From CAVVZJ01 sp963752755 (GTDB taxonomy: Bacteria; Planctomycetota; Planctomycetia; Isosphaerales; Isosphaeraceae): a stretch of DNA of 64,000 nucleotides. The position numbers were made by a program, and so were the translations under genes. The notes below the pieces were generated by a model that had not been told where the DNA came from, searched no databases, and saw only the letters and a program-made list of their open reading frames with translations. The DNA lies in assembly GCA_963752755.1 (NCBI GenBank), contig CAVVZJ010000004.1, positions 620,001 through 684,000 on the forward strand, read 5' to 3'. Below, in pieces: positions 9,565 through 18,728 of the stretch (positions are counted from its first letter, which is position 1; every line of letters starts with the position of its first letter).

Positions 9565-9768
9565 TCAAGCCGTCTTATGGGCCGCGAGGAGTCGCCGAAT
9601 CTCGGGTAGAAGCTCGGTGGGGATGGTGACGACCGTTTGATCATCGGTCTCGGAAGCCGCCGCCTCGTCGGCGGCGATCCATTCCTCCTCGGTCCGGGCA
9701 TCGAGTTCGGCCAGCAGGTCGCGAACCCGCTTCTCGTCCCATCCGGCCGGGAACCGTTGTTCGCTCAT
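9565..9768 (-). CDS. Small acidic protein, candidate antitoxin (pair 2)
   Basis: A 67-residue paralog of the protein at 8573-8773. It shares the FPxGWDExRVRxxL start and the (V/I)PTELxPE(V/I)R end, but has a different acidic middle. It overlaps the stop of its partner (9765-10049) by four bases, repeating the layout of pair 1 on the opposite strand. Confidence 0.68.
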   Translation of the reverse strand: MSEQRFPAGWDEKRVRDLLAELDARTEEEWIAADEAAASETDDQTVVTIPTELLPEIRRLLAAHKTA

Positions 9769-10049
9769 CGTCCCCGCCTCCTCTTCCGTTTGCGATAGGC
9801 TTTCAGTTCGCGTCCCGTCAGCGGATAGGCCGTGACCACGAACACCGAGTCGTTGTCTTCGTCCGGGACGTAGATCACCCGGAGGTAGCGACCGCCCTGG
9901 GTTTGGCCGAGAGCTTGCCGCGAGCCGCCGGAGGACGGCCCATCCTCGCCGGGTCGACTCAAGACCCGCTCCACTTCAGCCTCGGTGACTCCATGCCCGT
10001 AGATGTGGGGTAAGCCGGTGTCGGGGTCGAGGTAATAGCGGATCTCCAC
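9765..10049 (-). CDS. Small DUF4258-like protein, candidate toxin (pair 2)
   Basis: A 94-residue paralog of the protein at 8292-8576, with the same core (VEIRYYLDPDTGLPHIYGHG, EAEVERVL, GRYLRVIYVPDED, SVFVVTAY) and a basic tail. GTG 10049 is supported by GGAGGG about ten bases upstream; a longer reading to 10109 would add an unrelated N-terminus. The two copies differ at many positions, so the duplication is old or the two were acquired separately. Confidence 0.7.
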   Translation of the reverse strand: MEIRYYLDPDTGLPHIYGHGVTEAEVERVLSRPGEDGPSSGGSRQALGQTQGGRYLRVIYVPDEDNDSVFVVTAYPLTGRELKAYRKRKRRRGR

Positions 10050-10205
10050 CGACGTTTTCCCTCCGCCGAGCCCCTCTTCAGAATCGCATATTCGGCTGGG
10101 ATGCCACAAGAGACGCCCTTTCGTGCGTCGAAGCGCTCGTCTCTTCTATGGTTCGGAGTTTACAGCTTTCGAGACCGTTCCGACCTCCCGACGCCCCTGG
10201 TCTTA

Positions 10206-10268
10206 GGTGCCACTGGCTCTGCCAGTGCTTCCTCTCCGATCGGCACTGGCAGAGCCAGTGGCACCCTA
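10206..10268. repeat. REP-like palindrome next to the IS4-type transposase
   Basis: A perfect 23-bp inverted repeat (10206-10228 and 10243-10265) with a 14-base loop; the arm core is GCCACTGGC...GCCAGTGC. Read from the minus strand it starts GTAGGGTGCC, a REP-type GTAG head, and the TAG stop codon of the transposase lies inside that head (10266-10268). The same arrangement occurs at 5842-5895. Confidence 0.7.
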
Positions 10269-11576
10269 CGCCGTCCACCGAAATGGGATTTCTGGCGGCG
10301 GAAGTTTCCTTGCCCGTTTGATTTCCGCCAGCGTCGCCGGTTTGATCTTGGGCGGCCCTGGCGGCGTCTCGCGTTTCTTGCGGGGGTAGTTCCGGGCCGC
10401 CTTGCTCGTGTGGCGGACGTAACGGTCCTTGATGGCCGCTCGCAGCATCCCCGTCAGGCTCCGGGGGCCACGCCGGGGCCGGCTCTCTCGCAGCACACCA
10501 CGCACCGCGTCGCGCGCCCCGGCCACCGACATCGCCAGCGGATCGTGCCTCGCCTCGATCAGCCGCCGGACCGTCATCAATCCCAACACCCACAACCCCA
10601 GCAACGTCCATTGCGCCTCGGCCAGGCACGTCCCGGCACGCCGGCTCAGGAGCTTCCGACGCTGCATGGTCTGCTTGTACGAACGATAGAACACTTCTTC
10701 ACCCCAACGCAGCCCGAACAGCGTCGCCGCCTCGTCGGCCGTCAGTCGCGTTGCGTCGAGCACGTCGGTCAGCAGGGAGACGTCCTGCTTGCCATGCCGC
10801 AGCACGATCAGCCGCAGCACCAGCGGCCGGCCGCGGCGGTGCTTCTGCGGCCAGAGGTAAACCAGGCCATCCCGCTCCTCGTGGTAGTAACCCAGGCCCT
10901 TCAGGAGCGTGATGTTGCCGCCGAGACGCAGGAGGAAGTGCGTGCCGTGGCGCAGCAATCGGAGACACAGCCCATAGCCGACGAACCCCGCGTCGGCGAC
11001 CACCAGGGCCCCGGCGGGCCAGTCCGGCACCATCTGCCTGAGGTGGGTGCGTTCGCTGTCCGTGCCCGGCCCGACGCGGTAGTCCCAGGGCAGTCCGGTG
11101 CCCATGTGCCCGAGGGTCGTGAGGAACACTTGCGGCGTGGTCTTGTCCCGGCCGGCACAGCCCAGGTCCCGCTCGTTGGCGGCGGTATGAGGCGTCTCCA
11201 GGCGGGTCCCATCGACGGCCAGGGCCATCCAGCGACCGCGTCTCTGATACGGTCCGGCGATCCGGAGCATCGCGTGTTGGAACCGTCGCTTCAACGCCTG
11301 GGCCAAGGCGGATGTGGATCGCTCCAGGGCCTCGGCAAAGCCGGTGTAGGAGCGTCCGAGGGTCCAATGCCTGTGGGTCCGGCGGGCGGCGGTGCAGGCG
11401 TGCTCGAAACGGGCCGTGAGGGTCTGTCCCTCCTCCCAGGCCATGATCGCGGCGACCCAGGTGAGCCGCTGGGGCGTCCAGCAGGCGGCGGCCGGGGTGG
11501 GGATGTGGGGGAAAAAGGCGGGAGGCAGGAACTCCCGCATGGCCTGGTCGAGTTGCTCAGGATAGGATTGGGGCAC
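10266..11576 (-). mobile_element. IS4-family-type DDE transposase
   Basis: A 436-residue transposase. GTG 11576 has GGAGG seven bases upstream. The DDE triad is visible: first D in ALAVDGTRLETP, second D in VVADAGFVGYG, and the E in the IS4-specific motif FGLRWGEEVFYRSYK, which matches [Y/F]-x2-R-x3-E-x6-K. The C-terminal 50 residues are Lys/Arg/Pro-rich. The gene appears intact. I could not identify convincing terminal inverted repeats, so only the coding part is delimited. A minus-strand gene fragment lies directly upstream (11766-12062) and may be an insertion victim. Confidence 0.88.
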
Positions 11577-11765
11577 CTTCGAGCCTCCGTGTGACGCGTT
11601 GGTCCTGTGGTAAGAACCGAAGCGTACCGGAGGTTCGAAGGTCTTCGCCAGTCAGAAGTTCGAGACGCCAGAGCCATCAGACGCTGGACGGCGTAGCATG
11701 CCACCCGTCCGCAATGCCCGGCCGTCGGCGGAACGTGGATGGCCTGTCGCGAGCCGACTCCGTCT

Positions 11766-12062
11766 TCAGAATCCCAGGCTCCCCGCATCCGGGAACCGTT
11801 CATGAGCGCGAGCCCAGGTCCGATCGTTGGCGGAAGGGGCAAAGAACAGCATCGTGACCCGCTGGAAGTACCGCTCGCGATCCTTCCCGGCGAGCCAATG
11901 GACCCACCCTGGACCGATCAAGACATATTGAGCTCCAACGTGACCACGATGAAGGACGCGGATCTCGCGGAGAGCCTGCTGTTCCTCTTCCCAGCCACGA
12001 CGGTACGACGAGATCAGGAATTCCCGACCCGCCCCCAAACCGATCGCGAAGACGGCGATCAC
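11766..12062 (-). pseudogene. N-terminal fragment of a planctomycete membrane/LRR-type protein
   Basis: This 98-residue frame starts at GTG 12062 with a hydrophobic helix (VIAVFAIGLGAG). It continues with YRRGWEEEQQALREIRVLHRG and a WVHWLAGKDRERYFQRVTML segment. I associate this layout (anchor, Arg/Glu-rich helix, xYFxRVTxV, then leucine-rich repeats) with planctomycete LRR proteins. The leucine-rich part is absent, so this is probably a truncated gene. The homology statement is from memory; no stronger evidence is available. Confidence 0.4.
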
Positions 12063-12149
12063 GAGGAGTGCGGTTCGAAGCCGTAACGTTCTCGAACTTC
12101 GGAGTATATTTATGAAGAAATTCTTCCCTGCATCGGTCGTCGAGTTCCT

Positions 12150-13259
12150 TCAGACCGTCGAAAGCAAGGGCTCGGCCCGCGGCTCCGCGTCGATGTACGC
12201 GTAGAAGACGTTCCGCTGCCTCGGGATGTAACCGGCCTCGCGGATCGCGCGCTGGATCTCCTTCAGGGAGAGGTGGAAGACGGTGCCGGCCTGGCTGACG
12301 ACGTTCTCCTCGATCATGAGGCTGCCCATGTCGTTGGCGCCGAAGAAGAGGGCGAGGCCGCCGATCTTGGGGCCCTGGGTGACCCAGGAGGCCTGGATGT
12401 TGGGCACATTGTCGAGGTAGAGACGGGAGATCGCCTGGACGCGGAGGTATTCGAAGGCGCCCGAGGGGGGGACGTCGGCCATGTCGGTGTGGTCGGGCTG
12501 GAAGGTCCAGGAGATGAACGCGGTGAGGCCGGCGGTCTCGTCCTGGAGCTGGCGGATGCGCTCCAGGTGCTCGATGCGTTCTTCCAGGGTCTCGACGTGG
12601 CCGAACATCATCGTGGCGGTGGACTTGCCGCCGAGCGAGTGCCAGGCGCGGTGGACGTCGAGCCAGTCGTCGGTGAGGGCCTTGCCACGGGTGATCGCCT
12701 TGCGGACGCGATCGGCGAGGATCTCGCCGCCGCCGCCGGGCAGGCTGCCGAGGCCGGCGTCGCGGAGGCGGTGGAGGATGTCGCTCAAGGGCATCCGGAA
12801 CTTCTTGTGGAAGAAGTGGATCTCCGGCGGACTGAAGGCGTGGATGTTGACCTGGGGGAAGTGGGCTTTGATGTCGCGGAGGAGGTCCTCGTACCACTCC
12901 AGCGGCAGGTCGGGATGCAGGCCGCCTTGCATGAGGATCTGATCGCCGCCGAGGGCGACGGTCTCCTCGACCTTCTTCAGGAGGACGTCGCGTTCGAGGA
13001 CGTACGCCTCGGTGTCGCCGACCTGGCGGTAGAAGGCGCAGAAGTCGCAGACGGCGGCGCAGACGTTGGAGTAGTTGATGTTGCGGTCGATGTTGAACGT
13101 GCGGTAGGGCTCGGGGTGGAGCCGTTGGCAGACGGCGTCGGCGGCGCGGCCGAGGGCGAGGAGGTCGGCCTCGCGCATCAGGGTCACGCCCTCGTCGAAG
13201 GTGATCCGGTCGCCGTCAACGGTGCGCTGCAAGATCGGGGCGACGGCTGTAGAAGGCAA
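12150..13259 (-). CDS. mqnC: Cyclic dehypoxanthinyl futalosine synthase (MqnC)
   Basis: A radical SAM enzyme of 369 residues that cyclises dehypoxanthinyl futalosine in the futalosine route to menaquinone. The [4Fe-4S] cluster motif is C67-x3-C71-x2-C74 in NVCAAVCDFCAFYR. HAFSPPEIHFF, PGGGGEIL and MMFGHVET are also characteristic of the MqnC/MqnE family. MqnC rather than MqnE is chosen from the NINYSNVC context and the length. The start codon is TTG (13259), supported by GGAGGAG a few bases upstream. The gene begins 44 bases inside the 3' end of mqnA, so the two are translationally coupled. Confidence 0.92.
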   Translation of the reverse strand: MPSTAVAPILQRTVDGDRITFDEGVTLMREADLLALGRAADAVCQRLHPEPYRTFNIDRNINYSNVCAAVCDFCAFYRQVGDTEAYVLERDVLLKKVEETVALGGDQILMQGGLHPDLPLEWYEDLLRDIKAHFPQVNIHAFSPPEIHFFHKKFRMPLSDILHRLRDAGLGSLPGGGGEILADRVRKAITRGKALTDDWLDVHRAWHSLGGKSTATMMFGHVETLEERIEHLERIRQLQDETAGLTAFISWTFQPDHTDMADVPPSGAFEYLRVQAISRLYLDNVPNIQASWVTQGPKIGGLALFFGANDMGSLMIEENVVSQAGTVFHLSLKEIQRAIREAGYIPRQRNVFYAYIDAEPRAEPLLSTV

Positions 13260-14046
13260 GGTTCACTCCTCCGGGGGCGAGTCCCAGCGCCGCGGCTTTC
13301 CGGGCGAAGAGCCGCAGGCCGGCGACCTCGCGGTCGCCGAGGTCATACGATAGCACACGGGTCAAGTATTCGACACAGATCCGGTGGTCCAGCCCCAGCC
13401 TCGGGCCGTGCCAGGCCGCCAGTTCCTCGGCCCGGGCCAGTCCGTCGGCCCGGCACCTCGCCAGAGCCTCGGGAAGCCGGCCCAGGTCCACACCCGGCCG
13501 CGCGACCCAGAGCGCGAAGACGAAGGGTAGACCGGTCAAGCCCAACCACGCCGCCCCCAGGTCCACGACCTCCCGGAACGGCCCCTCGGGGACCTTCATG
13601 GCCCGGTCGCCAATGACCAGCACGGCGTCGGCCGTGCTCTCCAGGGCCGAGGCCCCCATCGGAAGCGACTCGATCGCATCCGGTCGGACGCCGTGTGCCT
13701 CCGCGAGCCAGATCTGCGCCAGCACCTGGCTCGTCCGCGAGCCCTCATCCAGCGCCAGCCGCTTGACCTGTCCAAACGGCACCCGCGCGAAAAGCTTGAC
13801 GCTCCTCACGGGCCCCCGCGCCGCGATCGCGAAACCGGGCACGATCTGGTATCCGGCCGCCGCACCACGGAGGTATTCCACGGACGGGATCAAGGCCAGA
13901 TCCAGATCCCCGCGACCGAGCCGTTCTGCCAGGACGCTCGGATAGTCCATCACCAGCCGGGCCCGTGGCGCGAACTCTTCCAGCCGATGATATAGCGGCT
14001 TGGCGTTCAGGTAGGTCACCGCCCCGACCCGGAGCCTTCCGTCCAT
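13216..14046 (-). CDS. mqnA: Chorismate dehydratase (MqnA)
   Basis: A 276-residue cytoplasmic enzyme that converts chorismate to 3-enolpyruvyl-benzoate, the first step of the futalosine menaquinone pathway. The N-terminus RVGAVTYLNAKPLYH, the ALIPSVEYLR motif, the DEGSRTSQVLAQIW segment and the GDRAMK motif match the MqnA family of periplasmic-binding-like folds. The length is normal. The start is ATG 14046 with a G-rich sequence (GGGGG) eight bases upstream. It overlaps mqnC downstream. Use of this pathway instead of MenA-H is usual in planctomycetes. Confidence 0.92.
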   Translation of the reverse strand: MDGRLRVGAVTYLNAKPLYHRLEEFAPRARLVMDYPSVLAERLGRGDLDLALIPSVEYLRGAAAGYQIVPGFAIAARGPVRSVKLFARVPFGQVKRLALDEGSRTSQVLAQIWLAEAHGVRPDAIESLPMGASALESTADAVLVIGDRAMKVPEGPFREVVDLGAAWLGLTGLPFVFALWVARPGVDLGRLPEALARCRADGLARAEELAAWHGPRLGLDHRICVEYLTRVLSYDLGDREVAGLRLFARKAAALGLAPGGVNLAFYSRRPDLAAHR

Positions 14047-14196
14047 GAGCGAATCCCCCGGAGGTCATCCCCAGGAAACGATGGTGTCTCGACCCTCGAT
14101 TCAGATCGTTCTGAAATTAGGATAATCACGCCGACCCCCTCCGGCAAGCTCGACTGCGGAAAGTCGTGGCGAGGTGGGTCGCGTCAGGGGCCTCGA

Positions 14197-15420
14197 TCAG
14201 CGCGTCGCGGCTGTGCGATCGTGTTCTGTCGGATGGTTGAGGCGGTACAGCGCCTTCTGGGCCTGGGCGTCGAACGGGTCGCGGGAGAGGGCCATGCGGT
14301 ACCAGGCTCGGGCTTCGTCGAGCCGACCGGTCGCCTCGATGGCGGCGGCCAGGCGATCGGCGAGCGCGGGGTCGGAGTCCCATTCGGATCGGGAGGCGTG
14401 AGCGATCAGGTTGGTGACCTTGTCGTAGCGGCGGGCGGCCTCGGCGAACGGTCTGGCCCCGGCTTCATCGCCCGAGAGGCGTAGGGCGGTGGCCGTGGCG
14501 GAGAGAAGCGAACGGTCATCCGGTCGGGCCGAGAGGGCCAGGCGGAACTGACGGGCGGCCTCGCCCGGCCGGCCCGATCTCAGGGCCAGTTCGCCCCGAA
14601 TCTGGGCCAGTTCGGGATGGTCCGCAGGACCTCGCGAGAGCAGTCGTTCGACTTCGGATCGGTTGCCACGTCGTAGCGCCAGCCGGACGCGCCGGGCGTT
14701 GGCCTCCGGGTCGTCAGCGGGCAGGGGGGCCAGGATGGTCCCGGCGCGGTCCAGATGCCCGAGTTTCAGGAGACCGTCCACCAGGGCCAGTCGGGAAGCG
14801 CGGTCGTTCGGATCGGTCGCGACGAACCGCTCCAGCTCCTTGCGATCGTCCGAGGGGTTCCAGCTCACATGTCGCGTCTTGCCCCAGTGGACCAGGTATT
14901 CAAAGCTGAGTGCATCGAGTCGCGAGAGAGCTTCCATCTCCCGATCGAGGTCCGATTGCCTCTGCTGGACGTTGTCGAGGTACGCCAGCTCGCGATGAGC
15001 CTGGACGGAATCGGGATCGCGCTTCAGCACGGCCTCGAAATGAGCCTCGGCGGCACGGGCTCGTCCTCGCTTGACCTCGATGCGACCGGCCAGCAAATGG
15101 GCCAGGGGGGCGAGTGTTGAGTCGTCGGGAATCCGGGCCAGCTCGGCGAGGGCTGGCTCGGCTCGACCTTGGGCCCAGGCGACCTGGGCCCTTGCCATCC
15201 GATCCATCGGGGTCGGGTTGCGGATCGTCGCGACCCTCGCGAGCAAGGCGTCCGCCTGTTCGAAACGACCGGCCTGGAATTCGGCCTGGGCTTTCAGCAG
15301 AAGCTCCGCCGGGTCCGGACGGAGCCAGAACCGCAAGGCTCCGATCACGACCAGCAGCATCGCGGCCAGCCCGAACGCGAGCCCGAACCGCTTCCGCCGA
15401 GGCCAACGCATCCTGTTCAT
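14197..15420 (-). CDS. Membrane-anchored TPR protein (paralog 1)
   Basis: A 407-residue protein with a basic N-terminus (RMRWPRRKRFG), one transmembrane helix (about residues 15-32) and then about nine tetratricopeptide-like helical pairs, for example in FQAGRFEQADALLARVA and YRMALSRDPFDAQAQKALYRL. The topology suggests an extracytoplasmic TPR scaffold. It is clearly related to the protein at 34394-35716: both share anchor, spacing, a conserved W-containing central segment (HVSWNPSDD here, SVHWDPAEI there), RGPADHPELAQIRGELAL / QGPPDHPTLAKLRGRLAL and the closing ALRLSGDEAG / ALRLTGQTEE. The start is taken at ATG 15420; a TTG at 15432 is the alternative. The gene lies downstream of the lipoprotein and DUF1559 genes. 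Confidence 0.8.
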   Translation of the reverse strand: MNRMRWPRRKRFGLAFGLAAMLLVVIGALRFWLRPDPAELLLKAQAEFQAGRFEQADALLARVATIRNPTPMDRMARAQVAWAQGRAEPALAELARIPDDSTLAPLAHLLAGRIEVKRGRARAAEAHFEAVLKRDPDSVQAHRELAYLDNVQQRQSDLDREMEALSRLDALSFEYLVHWGKTRHVSWNPSDDRKELERFVATDPNDRASRLALVDGLLKLGHLDRAGTILAPLPADDPEANARRVRLALRRGNRSEVERLLSRGPADHPELAQIRGELALRSGRPGEAARQFRLALSARPDDRSLLSATATALRLSGDEAGARPFAEAARRYDKVTNLIAHASRSEWDSDPALADRLAAAIEATGRLDEARAWYRMALSRDPFDAQAQKALYRLNHPTEHDRTAATR

Positions 15421-15588
15421 CAATGCCCCCAACCGTCTCCACCCGCCTGCCTGATCCGTCTTGAGCCCGGCCTGACGATCCGGGTCAACGTGACCGCTCG
15501 AGGTCTCTCAAACGCATGACCCCCGGGGGAAGACGTCTCATGACATCGACGCCCGGGAGTGCAATTCGCTGGTCATCCGCGAGACCGA

Positions 15589-15762
15589 CTATCGGCCCGT
15601 GTTGGAAGAGGTACCCGTCATCTGTTCCTTCATCTGGTCGAATTGGGCCTGGGTCGGCGCGTAGGGAGATTCCTCGATCTTGTCGTCCACGTCGGCGCCG
15701 CCGCATCCCAGAAAGCCGACGGCGAGGACGGCTCCGAGGAGGCCCAGCCGAAGATTCCGCAT
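15589..15762 (-). CDS. Small lipoprotein
   Basis: A 57-residue lipoprotein: MRNLRLGLLGAVLAVGFLGC gives a signal peptide with lipobox LGC, and the mature part begins CGGADVDDK. The rest is short, acidic and Gln/Met-rich (QAQFDQMKEQM). ATG 15762 is preferred over ATG 15777 because GGAG lies nine bases upstream of it. Small lipoproteins like this often follow DUF1559 genes in planctomycetes; they probably share a transcript. The function is unknown. Confidence 0.75.
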   Translation of the reverse strand: MRNLRLGLLGAVLAVGFLGCGGADVDDKIEESPYAPTQAQFDQMKEQMTGTSSNTGR

Positions 15763-15937
15763 CGCTCTGATCTCCATTCGGTTTTGGATTCGGACTCAGG
15801 ATCGAAACCCGCGACTCGCCACGCCACCTTCCGGCGCACATCGGCGCAGTCCCTCGGACGAGCGGGTCGGGGAGGGAGGCGAGGAGCAGCCGCATTCGCG
15901 ACCACTCCTGGCCCCCGCGATTTCGCTCCCGGCGCTC

Positions 15938-17056
<1,119 letters not shown>

Positions 17057-17923
17057 CGAATGACTCCAAAAGTCAAGGACAATCGAATCTCGCCAGCCCC
17101 CAGGCTGTCCGCGGCGAGACTCCCGTCTGATCCCCCCGGCACATCTCGCGTCGGACCGGCCTGACGCCGGCACCACGCTCCTGCGCAGCCGAGATTCCTC
17201 GCTCGTTGTGATTCTATCGAATTTTCATGACAGCGATTATTTGTGCAACAGGGCCGCCGAGGTCCTGGCCTCGGGCCATCCGAGGCGCAAACGGATACAG
17301 ACCGGGACTTTTCAGGTCCGGCGATGCCGAGTCAGACATCCCGACGTGGGGGGATCCGCTCGCTCCCTCGATCCTCCCAGGGGCAACCAGGGAAGTCGGG
17401 GAAGGTCGTTCTCGGGGGGGATGCGCCGAGGCTCTTGCTGATGCCAGCGTCGTCGAGGGGGGCGAGGATCGTGTTGATCCCGACAGCTGGGCCTCTTCGC
17501 AAAGTTTCGGGTTTGGGAGGGATACCCGAGCAGAAGGAAGGGTTCTGAACCGGACGCCGAGCTTATCGACCTATAGCCCAATCGTATCGAGAACGCCCCG
17601 TCTGGCAAGGGACCTGCCCGGCGAGACTTTTTCAGAACGTCCGCGAGCCTCCTCCGGAATCGCTTTTCTGGCTGAGACTTGGGGAATCTGGCTCGCGTGA
17701 GGACGAGGGACGAAAACTGAGTTGAAAATCCATTCTTTGAAGTTAGGGGGCGATCCGGGAAGGGGCCGGATGACCGTCGTGCGTCAAGGGGCTGGGGAGT
17801 CGACTCCGAGAAAAAGTCGGATCTGGTCCGAAGGATCGATCGCTGACGTCGAATGCTTTCCGAAGCATGGCCGGCGTGGAACGCTACGCCCCGGATGCTC
17901 GCACACCCCGCTGGGGAGCAACA
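17057..17923. other. Divergent intergenic region, no gene seen
   Basis: Between the divergently transcribed DUF1559 gene and the plus-strand gene at 17924 lie 867 bases with no convincing coding frame, RNA or repeat. It presumably holds both promoters. Confidence 0.5.
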
Positions 17924-18700
17924 ATGAATCACTGGCTTGTTCGGGAGTTCAGCGGTCGCGGGATGAGTGTCGTGATCGGCCTGCTTCTGGGCAGCGTCAT
18001 CACCTGGCTGCTCGCCCGCTGGAGACGCCTCCGGGAGCGTCGCAACATCGCTCACGGCGATGCCCGCGACACGGTCGTGATCCATCAGCACCTGGTGGCC
18101 AGCGAGGGCGAGGGCGCATCGCGGAGACCGACGACCTTGCGCATCCGGACCATCGGCCAGTCGGAGCTGAACCGGGTCGCCCCCAACGGCTATCTCGCCT
18201 CGGAGCTGCTGAGCCGGTCCTTCCGGGTCACGCCGCGCGACACCTTGATCTCGATGGAGAGCACCGAGGGTTCGTACTTGCTGGAGACGCTGACCAACTT
18301 CGTTTGCGATTGCGTGGCCAACGCTCCGTTCGAGCACGACCTCTACGTCATGGCCCCTTGCTGCGAGCCGGCCGGGATGGCGCAGCACCAGCCGATCACG
18401 ATTCTCCTGATTGCCGTCTCCGACCTGGCCCTCTTCGAGGACTGGCCGGCCTGCCGCTCGATCCGGATCGAACATGGCTCCGACGGCGTCCGAATCCTGA
18501 CGCTCCGGGAGATGGCCCGGCGCTTCCGCCAGGAGCAGGAAAAGCTCGTGAGGCTCCGGAAGTCCGGTCAGCGGACCCAGCACGTCGAGACGATGTACAT
18601 CCTCGACCTCGCCCTCGACCGTCGCGCGGCGGACATCCCGACCAAGCCGGTCCCCTGGGGCCGGTTCGAGTCGGTGCTCCAGGAGCTGAACCTGGAGTGA
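17924..18700 (+). CDS. Hypothetical protein with one transmembrane helix
   Basis: A 258-residue protein starting at ATG 17924 with GGGGAG (17913-17918) upstream. The N-terminus holds one membrane helix (SVVIGLLLGSVITWLLA) followed by a basic stop-transfer segment (RWRRLRERR), so most of the protein is predicted to be cytoplasmic. The soluble part contains a conserved-looking TLRIRTIGQSELNRVAPNGY and a Cys-rich spot (FVCDCVAN, APCCEP). It ends with QELNLE. I do not recognise the family. It converges on the ABC permease gene at 18729. Confidence 0.65.
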   Translation: MNHWLVREFSGRGMSVVIGLLLGSVITWLLARWRRLRERRNIAHGDARDTVVIHQHLVASEGEGASRRPTTLRIRTIGQSELNRVAPNGYLASELLSRSFRVTPRDTLISMESTEGSYLLETLTNFVCDCVANAPFEHDLYVMAPCCEPAGMAQHQPITILLIAVSDLALFEDWPACRSIRIEHGSDGVRILTLREMARRFRQEQEKLVRLRKSGQRTQHVETMYILDLALDRRAADIPTKPVPWGRFESVLQELNLE

Positions 18701-18728
18701 TCGACACTGGTTGGTGACGGGGATCGGG

